DNA of 37,165 nucleotides. It comes from Candidatus Coprenecus stercoripullorum. GTDB lineage: Bacteria; Bacteroidota; Bacteroidia; Bacteroidales; UBA932. The stretch spans positions 1-37,165 of the forward strand of contig DVLA01000004.1 of NCBI GenBank assembly GCA_018715745.1. Reading direction: 5' to 3'. Made by a program: the position numbers and the translations under genes. This document shows positions 9,519 to 18,457 of this stretch, piece after piece. Numbering within the stretch: position 1 is the stretch's first letter; the number at the start of each line of letters is the position of its first letter. Below the pieces are notes generated by a model, which had not been told where the DNA came from, ran no database searches, and worked only from the letters and a program-made list of their open reading frames with translations.

Positions 9519-10110
9519 TGGTGGAGATCAATATGTCTATGGCCACTTTATTGTGGCCTCCCTCCGGGATTATCAGGTCGGCATATCTTTTTGACGGCTC
9601 TATGAATTGCAGGTGCATCGGCTTTACGGTCCTGACGTACCGTCCCATTATCTCGTCCAGGGTTTTGCCGCGTTCCCCCGTATCGCGGGATATGAGCCTC
9701 AGCAGTCTGTCATCCGGGTCAGTGTCCACGAATACCCTTATGTCCATGAGGTCTCTGAGCCTTTTTTCGCAAAAGACAAGAATCCCCTCGACTATCATGA
9801 TGTGGGCAGGGGAGACGGTCACGGTTTCAGTATCGGACCTTGTACAGCTCACGTAGGAATAGACAGGTTCCCGGATGGACCTGCCTTCCCTCAGTTCTCT
9901 GATATGTTCGATAAGCAATTCGAAATCAATCGAATCAGGATGGTCAAAATTGAGCTTTCTGCGTTCCTCGAGAGGAAGGCTGCTGCTGTCCTTATAGTAA
10001 GAGTCCTGCGGGATGACTACAATCTGGTCATTCTTGAAGTGCTCTGTAATCTGCCTTACGACAGAGGTCTTTCCAGAGCCGGCACCGCCTGCTATCCCTA
10101 TTATGAGCAT
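9481..10110 (-). CDS. udk: Uridine kinase
   Basis: 209 aa, normal length. The Walker A motif GGAGSGKTS lies at residues 8-16, followed by the substrate-side segment PQDSYYKD and the FDHPDSIDF block typical of uridine/cytidine kinases. VEGILVF is the Walker B-like strand. It phosphorylates uridine and cytidine to UMP and CMP in the cytoplasmic pyrimidine salvage pathway. Its ATG follows immediately after the asnS stop codon with no spacer, and its own end overlaps the TonB-like gene by 38 bp, so it lies inside one transcription unit. Confidence 0.96.
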   Translation of the reverse strand: MLIIGIAGGAGSGKTSVVRQITEHFKNDQIVVIPQDSYYKDSSSLPLEERRKLNFDHPDSIDFELLIEHIRELREGRSIREPVYSYVSCTRSDTETVTVSPAHIMIVEGILVFCEKRLRDLMDIRVFVDTDPDDRLLRLISRDTGERGKTLDEIMGRYVRTVKPMHLQFIEPSKRYADLIIPEGGHNKVAIDILISTIERKLQNKEREQ

Positions 10111-11505
10111 TTAGAATTCGGCTGATTTTGGAGTTCTCGGGAAAGGTATGACGTCCCTTATGTTTGCCATGCCGGTTACGAAAAGGAGCAGCCTTTCGAA
10201 GCCGAGACCGAAGCCGCTGTGCGGGGCCGTGCCGAAACGCCTTGTATCTATATACCACCACAGGCAGGATGTGTCCATGCCCAGTTCATTGATTCTTGCC
10301 ATCAGCTTGTCGTACGACTCTTCCCTCTGGGAGCCGCCAATGATTTCCCCGATTTTCGGGAAAAGGACATCCATCCCCCTTACGGTCTTGCCGTCATCGT
10401 TCTGTTTCATGTAGAATGCCTTGATATCCTTTGGATAGTCGGTCATTATTACCGGTCTCTTGAAGTGCCGTTCGACAAGGAACCTCTCGTGTTCGCTCTG
10501 CAGGTCTACTCCCCATGATACGGGGAATTCGAACTTCTCGCCTGATTTTTCGAGAATATCCACCCCTTCGGTATAGGTAATCCTTGCAAATTCAGTGTTC
10601 ACTACGCCTTTTAGTCTGTCAATAAGGTCTTTGTCGAACATGTTGTTCAGGAACAGCAAGTCGTCCATGCAGTTTTCAAGTGCGTAGCTGACGAGTGACT
10701 TTATGAAATCCTCGGCGATGTCCATGTTCTCGTCAATCTCGCAGAAAGCCATTTCCGGTTCCACCATCCAGAATTCGGCGAGATGCCTCGGGGTATTGGA
10801 ATTTTCAGCCCTGAAGGTAGGTCCGAAAGTATAGATATTCCCTAATGCCATGGCCCCGAGTTCGCCTTCGAGCTGTCCGCTTACGGTGAGATTTGTATGC
10901 CTTCCGAAGAAATCCTGAGAGTAATCGATTCTGCCGTCCTCCTTTCGCGGCGGGTTGTCCATGTCCAGGGTCGTTACCTGGAACATTGCACCGGCCCCCT
11001 CGGCATCCGAGGCAGTTATTATGGGAGTATGGAGGTAATAGAACCCGTGGTCATTGAAATACTTGTGGATGGCGTATGCCATGGCGTGGCGGATTCTCAG
11101 TACGGCCCCGAAAGTATTGGTCCTCGGGCGCAGGTGGGCTATTTCCCTGAGGAACTCCATGCTGTGCCCTTTCTTCTGAAGCGGATATTTCTCAGGATCG
11201 GCCGTTCCGTACACTTCGATGCTCCCGGCCCTTATTTCCACTTTTTGTCCTCCTCCTATGGATTCCACCAGTTTTCCGGTTACGGCTATGCAGGCACCCG
11301 TGGTGACATCCTTTAAAACATCGTCCGGTCTGAATTCCGAAAGGTCGCATACAACCTGTATGTTGTTTATGGTCGAACCGTCATTGAGGGCTATGAATAC
11401 TATGTTCTTGTTGCCTCTTTTAGTCCTTACCCAACCTTTTGCCAGGACCTCCCTGCCTGGTTCCTCAGTGAGCAGTTCAGCGATTCTTTGTCTTTTGAGT
11501 GTCAT
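10111..11505 (-). CDS. asnS: Asparaginyl-tRNA synthetase
   Basis: 464 aa, full length. The N-terminal OB-fold anticodon-binding domain covers roughly residues 15-100 ([21 protein letters not shown]). The class II catalytic core follows: motif 1 near [18 protein letters not shown], motif 2 [22 protein letters not shown] split around the arginine, and motif 3 [12 protein letters not shown] near the C-terminus. The motif 2 wording ([11 protein letters not shown]) is the AsnRS rather than AspRS form. It charges tRNA-Asn with asparagine in the cytoplasm. A TAACTTTG -7 box lies 31 bp upstream of the ATG, so this is likely the first gene of the run that continues into udk and the efflux genes. Confidence 0.97.
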   Translation of the reverse strand: MTLKRQRIAELLTEEPGREVLAKGWVRTKRGNKNIVFIALNDGSTINNIQVVCDLSEFRPDDVLKDVTTGACIAVTGKLVESIGGGQKVEIRAGSIEVYGTADPEKYPLQKKGHSMEFLREIAHLRPRTNTFGAVLRIRHAMAYAIHKYFNDHGFYYLHTPIITASDAEGAGAMFQVTTLDMDNPPRKEDGRIDYSQDFFGRHTNLTVSGQLEGELGAMALGNIYTFGPTFRAENSNTPRHLAEFWMVEPEMAFCEIDENMDIAEDFIKSLVSYALENCMDDLLFLNNMFDKDLIDRLKGVVNTEFARITYTEGVDILEKSGEKFEFPVSWGVDLQSEHERFLVERHFKRPVIMTDYPKDIKAFYMKQNDDGKTVRGMDVLFPKIGEIIGGSQREESYDKLMARINELGMDTSCLWWYIDTRRFGTAPHSGFGLGFERLLLFVTGMANIRDVIPFPRTPKSAEF

Positions 11506-11535
11506 GAGCGCTTCCTTATTTTTAGTTTCGTTCTA

Positions 11536-11543
11536 CAAAGTTA
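11536..11543 (-). promoter_or_regulatory. -7 box of the asnS promoter
   Basis: On the minus strand these eight bases read TAACTTTG, an exact match to the Bacteroidota -7 consensus TAnnTTTG. The expected transcription start is four to five bases downstream, which gives asnS a leader of about 27 nt. I could not see a clear -33 TTTG at 19-21 bp upstream. Confidence 0.6.
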
Positions 11544-11565
11544 ATACAAATCCGCTCGGCTGTTT

Positions 11566-12801
11566 CTAAAATTCCACACCTGCAGCCTCGCATATTCTTT
11601 TCGGGATATCCGTGTCATCCATCCTTCCGGAAAACAGCCGGCTTCCGACACCTATCGCGAATACCGGGACATTCCCTCCGGTATGGTCTCTGGTTGTCCA
11701 TCCTATGTGCGCCCGACAGGTGGCCTCTTCGATTTCTTCCGACATTTCGCTGTCCTCGCCGGCCATTTCGACGGAACAGCATATATCCTCCAGTTCGGAA
11801 AACCTTATGTTATAGCCCTTGTCCCTGCCGAGCGAAAGCCCTCCGGTCTCATGGTCGGCAGTTACGACAATGAGGGTCTCGTCAGGGTGTTCCATATAGA
11901 ACTCCAAAGCAGCATCTACCGCATCAGACAGGCTTAGGACTTCAAGGACCGTTGCCTTGGTATCCTTTTTATGCGCAGCCCAGTCTATGTTCCCGGCTTC
12001 CGACATCATAAAGAAGCCGCTGCCGTTCTCCTCATAAAGGAAATCTATGCCTGCCCCTACCAGGTCGGCATGTGTCATGCTTCCTTCGGGACTGTCTATC
12101 ACATAGGGGAATGCACCGCTGTCCGTACCTTTTTCCTGGAGCAGATAGATTCTGTCGCAGTTGCCGGCCTTTTCACGGTACTCTTCCATGCCGCAGGCGA
12201 GGGCGTATCCTTCTTTGCGGATGGTATTGTATGCTTCGCTGATCGGCTTTATATTCTCTTCGGGAGTGTCATTTTCCATGAGCCCGCCGCCTCCGAAAAA
12301 TTCAAAACCGCTTAGCGCCAGCTGTACGGCTATGTCATAATAGCAGTTCCTGTCCGGTACGCTGGCGTAGAACGCAGCCGGTGTGGCGTGGTTCAAAGGG
12401 ACGGTAGAGCTTATGCCTATCCTGAAGCCTGCATCATGTAGCTTGTATGCTATGCTTGTAAGCCTGCCGGCCGAATCGGCAGCAGTGCCGATGCTGTGGT
12501 TATATGTCTTTTCCCCTGTCGCAAGGGCCGTACCCGATGCTGCAGAGTCTGTTATGAGGTTGGTCGCTGAAAATGTACTTGCCATGCCCAGTACGGGGAA
12601 GGCCGAGAAGGACAGGGGTAGCGGGCCGTGGAGGCCTGCAGCGTACCCGCGGTAATATTCAGCGAGTGAAACATGGCTGAAACCCATACCGTCCCCGATG
12701 AAAAGGAATATGTATTTCGCCTGTTCCTGTGCCCGCATGCCGGTGGCCATGCATGCGGCTGCTATGAGCAGAAGCAGTTTCTTTTTCATTTCAAAAGCCA
12801 T
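11566..12801 (-). CDS. Secreted alkaline phosphatase
   Basis: 411 aa. The N-terminus has a signal peptide (KKKLLLLIAAACMATG, cleavage near RAQ). The alkaline phosphatase superfamily core is clear: FLFIGDGMG with the first metal-binding Asp, TDSAASGTALATG containing the catalytic serine, and ADHETGGLSLG with metal-ligand Asp and His. The length is close to other short Bacteroidota PhoA-like enzymes. It releases phosphate from monoesters in the periplasm. A second in-frame ATG at 12789 gives a more typical signal-peptide start (MKKKLL), so translation may begin four codons later. It sits just downstream of the exbD terminator, and no convincing promoter is seen in the 76-bp gap (a TATCTTTC near-match only). 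Confidence 0.93.
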   Translation of the reverse strand: MAFEMKKKLLLLIAAACMATGMRAQEQAKYIFLFIGDGMGFSHVSLAEYYRGYAAGLHGPLPLSFSAFPVLGMASTFSATNLITDSAASGTALATGEKTYNHSIGTAADSAGRLTSIAYKLHDAGFRIGISSTVPLNHATPAAFYASVPDRNCYYDIAVQLALSGFEFFGGGGLMENDTPEENIKPISEAYNTIRKEGYALACGMEEYREKAGNCDRIYLLQEKGTDSGAFPYVIDSPEGSMTHADLVGAGIDFLYEENGSGFFMMSEAGNIDWAAHKKDTKATVLEVLSLSDAVDAALEFYMEHPDETLIVVTADHETGGLSLGRDKGYNIRFSELEDICCSVEMAGEDSEMSEEIEEATCRAHIGWTTRDHTGGNVPVFAIGVGSRLFSGRMDDTDIPKRICEAAGVEF

Positions 12802-12807
12802 GGATGA

Positions 12808-12854
12808 AAGATAAAATAAAAGCGGGCATGTTATTATCGGAATATCATGCCCGC
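12808..12854 (-). terminator. Rho-independent terminator after the exbB-exbD operon
   Basis: On the minus strand a perfect 9-bp stem (GCGGGCATG at 12854-12846 and CATGCCCGC at 12830-12822) with a 15-nt loop is followed by a T-rich tract (TTTTATTTTAT) at 12821-12811. It begins 24 bp after the stop of the last exbD gene, so it probably ends that operon and isolates the phosphatase gene. Confidence 0.85.
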
Positions 12855-12877
12855 CTGAATAAATTGCGTCAGGAGAA

Positions 12878-13354
12878 TCAATAGTTCGTTACAACTTTCT
12901 TCCTTGCCGCATACATTATCTTCAGGGCCGAGCAACGTCTCAGCTCCTGTTTTACATCGGTAACGACACCCATGAGGGTGGACTCGTCGACTTTGAGGGA
13001 AACAGTCATGAATTCCCTGTCGGCCTCGCTCAGGGACTCACGTTCGGCAGCAATGAAGTGCTGGATGTCCGGAATGCTCTTGAAAGAGTCATTCAACTGG
13101 ATACGTGAGTTGGTCCCGAACTGTTCCTGGTATTCCCTGGTAGGGGTTCCGATATAGATGTACGAGCACAAATCCTTTCTTTCGAGTTTTGCAGCTTCGG
13201 TGGCCTCGGGCAATTTGACGTTGACCATGCGGTCAGTCTGTCTCATGCTTGTGGAGACCATGAAGAACATAAGGATCATAAATACGATGTCGGGCAGTGA
13301 GGCCGTATTGATTCCGGGTGAACCCTCTTTCCCTTTCTTAATGAATTTTGCCAT
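12878..13354 (-). CDS. ExbD/TolR family biopolymer transport protein (second copy)
   Basis: 158 aa. A short basic cytoplasmic tail is followed by one TM helix at about residues 20-37 (SLPDIVFMILMFFMVSTSM). It contains the conserved proton-path aspartate, here Asp22. The remaining periplasmic part resembles the ExbD fold (IHF-type segment IPDIQHFIAAERE, then VSLKVDEST and a C-terminal helix). With ExbB it forms a proton-driven motor that energises a TonB-type protein. It lies 11 bp downstream of the first exbD and is the last gene of the operon before a strong terminator. Confidence 0.9.
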   Translation of the reverse strand: MAKFIKKGKEGSPGINTASLPDIVFMILMFFMVSTSMRQTDRMVNVKLPEATEAAKLERKDLCSYIYIGTPTREYQEQFGTNSRIQLNDSFKSIPDIQHFIAAERESLSEADREFMTVSLKVDESTLMGVVTDVKQELRRCSALKIMYAARKKVVTNY

Positions 13355-13365
13355 ATTTAATTCTC

Positions 13366-13950
13366 CTATTTTTTAGATACATCCATTGGCTCGGACTCGG
13401 AAATCCTGTTGGGAATAGCCTCGCGGACGATAGCCTGCTGGTCGGCCGGAAGGTTTATATAGAGCCTTCCGAAGTGGGCCATTGCAAAATCATCGCGGAC
13501 TCTGTTCAGAGCTTTTACGAGTACGTTCTGTATTTCTACATACTTGTTATATGTACTCGAGCGGTCGTTCTGAAGGGAAATCACACCTTCAGAGACTGCA
13601 TACTCACCGAAGCCCTCAATATATTTAAGCTTTTTTGCAGGCAGGTTCTCGTCGTTTGTCGGGTTTGTCAGGAACTCGACAACCAATTCTTCAAGCTGGG
13701 AGTCTGAATATATGAGTTCTCCTCCGGCCATAACGCCGTCTCTCGAATTGATTTTTATCGCCAGGCTGTTTCGGCGGTTGACCTTCAGGTCTTCTACCTT
13801 TGCGTCCTTGGGAGGCATGGGGGGAAGACGTCTGGCCAGACCGGTTTCGGGATCCATTGTCGTCACCATCAAAAAGAAGATCAGCATGAGGAACGAAATG
13901 TCCGCCATCGAACCTCCGTTTATTTCAGGTGTTTTTTTAGGTGCTCCCAT
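13366..13950 (-). CDS. ExbD/TolR family biopolymer transport protein (first copy)
   Basis: 194 aa, longer than the second copy. The TM helix at about residues 15-32 has MADISFLMLIFFLMVTTM with the conserved intramembrane aspartate. A proline-rich stretch (RRLPPMPP) follows just outside the membrane. The periplasmic domain carries an extra region rich in N and D (EFLTNPTNDENLP) and ends in a polar tail. It is the longer of two non-identical ExbD proteins in the operon, so the stator may be heteromeric. The start is 7 bp after the 4-TM protein gene. Confidence 0.9.
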   Translation of the reverse strand: MGAPKKTPEINGGSMADISFLMLIFFLMVTTMDPETGLARRLPPMPPKDAKVEDLKVNRRNSLAIKINSRDGVMAGGELIYSDSQLEELVVEFLTNPTNDENLPAKKLKYIEGFGEYAVSEGVISLQNDRSSTYNKYVEIQNVLVKALNRVRDDFAMAHFGRLYINLPADQQAIVREAIPNRISESEPMDVSKK

Positions 13951-13957
13951 AATTTGA

Positions 13958-14416
13958 CTAACGATTCTGAATGAGTTTTCTGACTCCGCCCCAAATAAGT
14001 GCTACAAATGCCACGACAACAAGTATGTAGGACATGATGAGCACGGTGTCAGTGAGTTTGAACTGTGCGTAGGTCGGCTCTGCATCGATGCTGACAGGAA
14101 CGGGGTCTCCGCTTGCAAGCAGGAAAGAGACGCCTATCAGCACTACCGCGAGCAACAGTATAATACCGGTCCTCTTAAGGGTCTTGCGGTTATCTGCCAT
14201 CTGCATGATCGTAAGTATCACAACGAGCAGAATGGCGGCGAACAGCATAACGTAGCTTACGTACATCAGCACGTCCACCATGTTCTGACTCGCCATCGCC
14301 TCAGCGAGGTTGCTGATAACGAAGATACCAGTGCTGTTCTGGATGTAGAAAGCAACCAGTGTTACAGCCGATATCGCGAGCAGGCAGATTAATAATATTC
14401 TTAATGCTTTTGACAT
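13958..14416 (-). CDS. Four-TM membrane protein of the ExbB-ExbD operon, function unknown
   Basis: 152 aa with four predicted TM helices at about residues 4-24, 49-72, 80-101 and 123-148. There are no long soluble domains and a short basic C-terminal tail (RKLIQNR). I do not recognise a named family. The gene is tightly embedded between exbB (11 bp upstream) and the first exbD (7 bp downstream), and a small membrane protein in this slot is, from memory, common in Bacteroidales ExbB-ExbD operons. An accessory subunit of the motor is a reasonable inference but nothing in the sequence proves it. Confidence 0.88.
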   Translation of the reverse strand: MSKALRILLICLLAISAVTLVAFYIQNSTGIFVISNLAEAMASQNMVDVLMYVSYVMLFAAILLVVILTIMQMADNRKTLKRTGIILLLAVVLIGVSFLLASGDPVPVSIDAEPTYAQFKLTDTVLIMSYILVVVAFVALIWGGVRKLIQNR

Positions 14417-14427
14417 ATTGTTCTTAC

Positions 14428-15231
14428 TTACTTGTTTTGGTATTTAACTAACATATCGACGAGCGATATGGATGCGTCTTCCATAGAAAGGACGATAGAG
14501 TCCACCTTGGATATAAGGTAGTTGTAGAAAATCTGAAGAACGATGGCGACGATAAGACCACCCACCGTTGTGATAAGGGCGACTTTCATACCTCCTGCAA
14601 CCAGGTTCGGGGAAATATCACCGGCAGCCTGAATGTTATCGAAAGCGAGAATCATACCGATAACCGTTCCCATGAATCCCAACATAGGCGCTGTAGCGAT
14701 AAAGAGGGTAATCCAGGAGAGACCTCCTTCAAGCAGACCCATCTGGACAGAACCGTAAGAGGTGATGGTTTTTTCTACGACCTCTACGCCCTGGTCCATT
14801 CTGAGCAGGCCCTGATAGAATATGGAGGCAACGGGGCCCCTTGTATTGCGGCACACTTCCTTTGCAGCCTCTACTCCGCCTTCATTCAGGGCGTCTTCTA
14901 CTTTCTTGAGGAGTTTTTCAGTGTTGGTGCTTGCCATGTTCAGGTAGATAATCCTTTCTATAGCGATGGCAAGACCGAATATGAGGCAGGCGATAATCGT
15001 AGCCATGAAACCTGCACCACCTTCTATAAACTTGGTCTTGATTGCCTGATGGATAGGAACTTCAGCTGCAGCAGCCTCGGTATCTTCCTGAGTTACTTCA
15101 GTAACAGCATCAGTTTCTGCGGCAACGACTTCAACAGAATCTGAGGTGACTGCCTCATCCTGAGCTGACGCATATTGAGCAGTGAAAGCCATGAGAGACG
15201 CAACTGCCAAAAACATGAAGATTTTTTTCAT
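14428..15231 (-). CDS. exbB: ExbB/TolQ/MotA family proton channel protein
   Basis: 267 aa. A signal-peptide-like N-terminus (MKKIFMFLAVASLMAF, cleavage near ASAQ) is followed by an acidic A/E/D/T/V-rich extension to about residue 60, an arrangement seen in Bacteroidota ExbB proteins. Three TM helices follow at about 75-95, 175-200 and 215-240. The conserved MotA/ExbB region includes GLLEGGLSWITLFIATAPMLG and GTVIGMILAF, then GGMKVALITTVGGLIVAI. It forms the pentameric channel around ExbD helices. It is the first gene of a four-gene operon. The upstream gap of 59 bp to tRNA-Ser contains only an imperfect -7 box (ATAATTTG), so read-through from the tRNA promoter is possible. Confidence 0.94.
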   Translation of the reverse strand: MKKIFMFLAVASLMAFTAQYASAQDEAVTSDSVEVVAAETDAVTEVTQEDTEAAAAEVPIHQAIKTKFIEGGAGFMATIIACLIFGLAIAIERIIYLNMASTNTEKLLKKVEDALNEGGVEAAKEVCRNTRGPVASIFYQGLLRMDQGVEVVEKTITSYGSVQMGLLEGGLSWITLFIATAPMLGFMGTVIGMILAFDNIQAAGDISPNLVAGGMKVALITTVGGLIVAIVLQIFYNYLISKVDSIVLSMEDASISLVDMLVKYQNK

Positions 15232-15290
15232 AAAAATGTTTTATTAGTTATTAAACAAATTATTAAGTAGTTATTATATCTGGTTTGTTT

Positions 15291-15381
15291 TGGCGGAGAG
15301 GGCGGGATTCGAACCCGCGAAGCCCTTTTGAAGCTTACGCACTTTCCAGGCGCGCGCCTTAGACCACTCGGCCACCTCTCC
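15291..15381 (-). tRNA. tRNA-Ser (GGA anticodon)
   Basis: The minus-strand sequence folds as a class II tRNA. The acceptor stem GGAGAGG pairs with CCTCTCC, and the discriminator base is G followed by an encoded CCA end. The D-arm begins TGGCCGAGTGG. The anticodon loop is CTGGAAA with anticodon GGA. A long variable arm follows, and the T-arm is GCGGG-TTCGAAT-CCCGC. GGA reads serine UCC and UCU codons. It stands alone between ansA and exbB, transcribed in the same direction as both. Confidence 0.96.
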
Positions 15382-15404
15382 CTGGGTTTTCAACAAAATA
15401 TGGC

Positions 15405-15412
15405 CAAAATTA
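15405..15412 (-). promoter_or_regulatory. -7 box of the tRNA-Ser promoter
   Basis: Minus-strand TAATTTTG, an exact TAnnTTTG match, ends 23 bp before the tRNA 5' end. It lies in the 54-bp gap after ansA. The spacing leaves a short leader of about 19 nt to be removed by RNase P. Confidence 0.55.
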
Positions 15413-15435
15413 AGAAATATTTTTCTAACAATGCA

Positions 15436-16467
15436 CTATTCAGTTATCTCTCCCCGAATATTTTTTTGCAGCATGGTTATAATATCTTTATTGTCAGAGT
15501 ATTGTCCCATCAAAAAAAATAGTTTCGCTACTGCCGCCTCCGTGGTGCTGTCAGCTCCGCTGACTACACCTGTATTTTTGAGGGATTTGCCTGTTGCATA
15601 GGCATCCATGTCCACTTTTCCTGTGTGGCACTGGGAAATGTTCAGCACTATCACCCCTCTGTCCACGGTCTTTTTTACACAGTCGGTAAACCACTTGACG
15701 GTAGGCGCGTTTCCCGAGCCGAAAGTTTCGAGGACAATGGCCCTGATCCCCTCTATGTTCATCATGGCTTCGAATATTTCAGGTTTGAGACCAGGTATGA
15801 TTTTGACAATAAGTGCAGAAGTGTCGATTTTGTTTTTGACTGCGAGAGGTTGCCCCCATTTTTCAGGGTATCTTATATAGTTGGTGTGGTACTTTATATG
15901 GATTCCGGCCTCGGCGAGAACAGGGTAGTTGGCTGAACGGAATGCCCTGAAATTCTCGGCATTGTATTTTGTGGTCCTGTTCCCCCTGTACAACATGTTT
16001 TCGAAGTAGATGCATACCTCTGGCACCATCGGCCTCCCGTCCGCCCTTCTTGCGGCCGCTATTTCTATTGCGGAGGTAAGGTTTTCCTTGCCGTCGGTAC
16101 GGAGCATCCCGATAGGCAGTTGGCTGCCTGTGAATATGACCGGCTTTTCCAGGTTCTCGAGCATGAAGCTGAGCATCGATGCCGAGAATGACATCGTGTC
16201 CGTGCCGTGCAGGACTACGAATCCGTCGTATTTGCCGTAGTTCTCCGCAATTGTTTCGGAAAGCCTGACCCAGAAATGCGCGTCAACGTCCGACGAGTCT
16301 ATTATGGGATTGAAGGAGATCGTGTCTATGGAGCAGCCGAATTTCTTGAGCTCGGGCACTTCATCGAGAATCTGCGAGAAATCGAAAGGGCGCAGGTCGA
16401 ATCCGACAGGGTCCTGCTTCATTCCGATAGTGCCTCCGGTGTAGATAAGTAAAATCGATGGATTCAT
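15436..16467 (-). CDS. ansA: L-asparaginase, type I (cytoplasmic)
   Basis: 343 aa with no signal peptide. The first threonine motif TGGTIGM is near residue 10 and the second motif HGTDTMSF near residue 88, giving the two catalytic threonines. The stretch GMLRTDGKENL contains the residues typical of type I enzymes. It hydrolyses asparagine to aspartate and ammonia. The start codon overlaps the tatD stop by 4 bp (ATGA), indicating translational coupling. Together with AspA at 23109-24554 it could feed asparagine to fumarate, although the two are not in the same operon. Confidence 0.94.
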   Translation of the reverse strand: MNPSILLIYTGGTIGMKQDPVGFDLRPFDFSQILDEVPELKKFGCSIDTISFNPIIDSSDVDAHFWVRLSETIAENYGKYDGFVVLHGTDTMSFSASMLSFMLENLEKPVIFTGSQLPIGMLRTDGKENLTSAIEIAAARRADGRPMVPEVCIYFENMLYRGNRTTKYNAENFRAFRSANYPVLAEAGIHIKYHTNYIRYPEKWGQPLAVKNKIDTSALIVKIIPGLKPEIFEAMMNIEGIRAIVLETFGSGNAPTVKWFTDCVKKTVDRGVIVLNISQCHTGKVDMDAYATGKSLKNTGVVSGADSTTEAAVAKLFFLMGQYSDNKDIITMLQKNIRGEITE

Positions 16468-17252
16468 ACTGCTGTGTCTTTTTTGATGTTAAACAGATTT
16501 ATGGCATTTTCCTCAGTGGTCTTTTCTACGGCGGCTACGTCGCATCCCTTTATTTCCGCCACTTTCCCGGCGACTATGGCCATGTATGCCGGTTCATTCC
16601 TTTTGCCGCGGTAGGGGACCGGGGCAAGCCAGGGAGCATCCGTCTCAAGAAGGATGTCTTCGAGCGGTATTTCTTTTAGCGTTGCGGCAATGGACGCATT
16701 TTTGAATGTCACGACCCCTCCGATTCCTACCTTGAAGCCTCCGTAGCCCCGTATCCTTCTGTAGGTCTCGATGCTGCCTGAAAACGCGTGGAATACGCCG
16801 GAGGGGACAATCCCTTTGCGGCGAAGGCCGTCGAGAACGGCGAATACCCTGTCGGCAGCGTCCCTGACGTGTATTATTACGGGCAGGCCGAGCTGGCAGG
16901 CCCAGATGACCTGCGTCCTGAAAACTTCTTCCTGCTCATCCATGTAGGCCTTCGAGTGGAATGCGTCCATGCCTATCTCCCCGATGGCGGTCCAGCCGCG
17001 TTCCCCGAGCCTGCTTTCTACGAACGCCAGTTCCTTTTTCCAGCCGTCATCGACAGAAGTGGGGTGGAGGCCTACTGCCGGCCTGGCTTTCTGCTTGAGC
17101 CTTGCGGCGCAGTCCATCATCCTTTTATGGCATGATGAATCTATGCCTGGCATGATGAACATGTCTACTCCGGCGGCCGAGGCCCTGTCCACGACAGCAT
17201 CGAAGTCCGCATCGAATGCTTCGTCATAGATATGCGAATGGGTGTCTATCAT
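16464..17252 (-). CDS. tatD: TatD family metal-dependent hydrolase (DNase)
   Basis: 262 aa. The metal-binding residues of the amidohydrolase-like TIM barrel are visible: DTHSHIYD at the N-terminus (HxH), EIGMD in the middle, IIHVRDA, HAFSG, and ETDAPWLAP near the C-terminus. Family members are 3'-5' exonucleases or other phosphoesterases in the cytoplasm. The start is 9 bp after the dprA stop and the end overlaps ansA by 4 bp, so dprA, tatD and ansA look like one unit. Its precise substrate is not deducible. Confidence 0.94.
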   Translation of the reverse strand: MIDTHSHIYDEAFDADFDAVVDRASAAGVDMFIMPGIDSSCHKRMMDCAARLKQKARPAVGLHPTSVDDGWKKELAFVESRLGERGWTAIGEIGMDAFHSKAYMDEQEEVFRTQVIWACQLGLPVIIHVRDAADRVFAVLDGLRRKGIVPSGVFHAFSGSIETYRRIRGYGGFKVGIGGVVTFKNASIAATLKEIPLEDILLETDAPWLAPVPYRGKRNEPAYMAIVAGKVAEIKGCDVAAVEKTTEENAINLFNIKKDTAV

Positions 17253-17261
17253 ACAGTATGC

Positions 17262-18377
17262 TCAAATGTCTTTCAGCATGTAGTTGCCGTAACTGTCAAA
17301 TATAACCGTCCCCTCTATTTCCATCTCGGCCAGCTTTCTGAGAGCCGTTTTCCTGTCGGCCCCGGAGGCCATGACAAGGGAGTCCGTATCTTGGACGGAA
17401 CGGGACGATAAAGCTAATAAAATATTCCTTTTGATGCTATCATAATTTTCGGGCGTGCGGGTTTTGTTCTGGTCTACAGGTGATTCTGATTTTTTCCAAC
17501 CTATCTGGCCGACTATATCCCCCGGGCATGCGATGATTTCGGCAATGTTCTGCCTGATAAGTTCGTTGCATCCTGCGGACAGGTGGTCCCCGATTTTCCC
17601 CGGTACGGCGTATACCGGTCTGGAGTAGGACGAGGCGAGGCCGGCTGTAATCATGCTGCCGCCCTTTATATTTGACTCTATGACGATGACGCCATCGCTT
17701 ATTCCGGCTATAATGCGGTTCCGTTTCAGGAAGTTTACCGGCAATGGCCTGCTTCCCGGTGGAAAGTCGGTGACAAGTCCCCCGCATCCTGCCATCCTTG
17801 CGGCATATTCCCTGTGAAGGTGCGGATATATGCAGTCCAGGCCGGTGGCCATTACCCCGAGCGTGCCGACCCCGTTTTCCATGGCTGCGATATGTGCCGT
17901 TATGTCAATTCCGTATGCGAGTCCGCTTATTATAAGTGGGGCCGGTTCCGTGCACGAAAGCTCCTTTATGATTTCCCTGCATATGCGCAAGCCGTAGGCT
18001 GTCGGCCTCCTTGTGCCTACGACCGATATTGCGTGTTCCGGATTCAGGCCCGCCGTACCTTTATAGAAAAGGACTATGGGGGCATCAGGACATTCCCTGA
18101 GTCTTCCAGGGTATTCCCTGTCGCCTATATATATTATAGGTATCCCCATCTTTCCGGCCCATGCCACGTCCCCTTCGGCTTTGTCGAGGATGCTTTTGTC
18201 GGAAATTTTTTCCACGAAGGGGGAGCCTTTGCCGAAGATATCCTCAAGTCCGCCCCTGCCTAAGGAGAATATTTCCCCGGGAGAGGGGAAACGTTCTGCA
18301 AGTGCCTTGCCTTTTGCGCACGAGTATGCGAAAATCCTGTTGAGCGCACACGCATATACCGTATCATCATGGTTCAT
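17262..18377 (-). CDS. dprA: DNA-processing protein DprA (Smf)
   Basis: 371 aa. The Rossmann-like DprA core spans about residues 80-295, with SVVGTRRPTAYG, SGLAYGIDITAH, GVMATGLDCIYP, the block PLPVNFLKRNRIIAG and VIESNIKGGSMITAGLA, and then YAVPGKIGD. A C-terminal winged-helix-like domain ends the protein (ALSSRSVQDTDSLVMASG). DprA loads RecA on incoming single-stranded DNA in natural transformation, and is also kept in non-competent bacteria. The gene begins 80 bp after the PCMD gene. That gap holds a weak 5-bp hairpin (18395-18409) and no clear -7 box. Confidence 0.96.
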   Translation of the reverse strand: MNHDDTVYACALNRIFAYSCAKGKALAERFPSPGEIFSLGRGGLEDIFGKGSPFVEKISDKSILDKAEGDVAWAGKMGIPIIYIGDREYPGRLRECPDAPIVLFYKGTAGLNPEHAISVVGTRRPTAYGLRICREIIKELSCTEPAPLIISGLAYGIDITAHIAAMENGVGTLGVMATGLDCIYPHLHREYAARMAGCGGLVTDFPPGSRPLPVNFLKRNRIIAGISDGVIVIESNIKGGSMITAGLASSYSRPVYAVPGKIGDHLSAGCNELIRQNIAEIIACPGDIVGQIGWKKSESPVDQNKTRTPENYDSIKRNILLALSSRSVQDTDSLVMASGADRKTALRKLAEMEIEGTVIFDSYGNYMLKDI

Positions 18378-18457
18378 GCCATGAAAATATGCAAAACGGT
18401 TCCGCCGTTAGGAAAAGTAAAGGAAGTTGTTTCCGGATTCCCTTTTTTTGAAATCCG

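Noticed and set aside
18395-18409. Hairpin after the PCMD gene as a terminator
   Set aside because: The stem is only 5 bp and the following T tract is interrupted (TTGCATATTTT), too weak to call.
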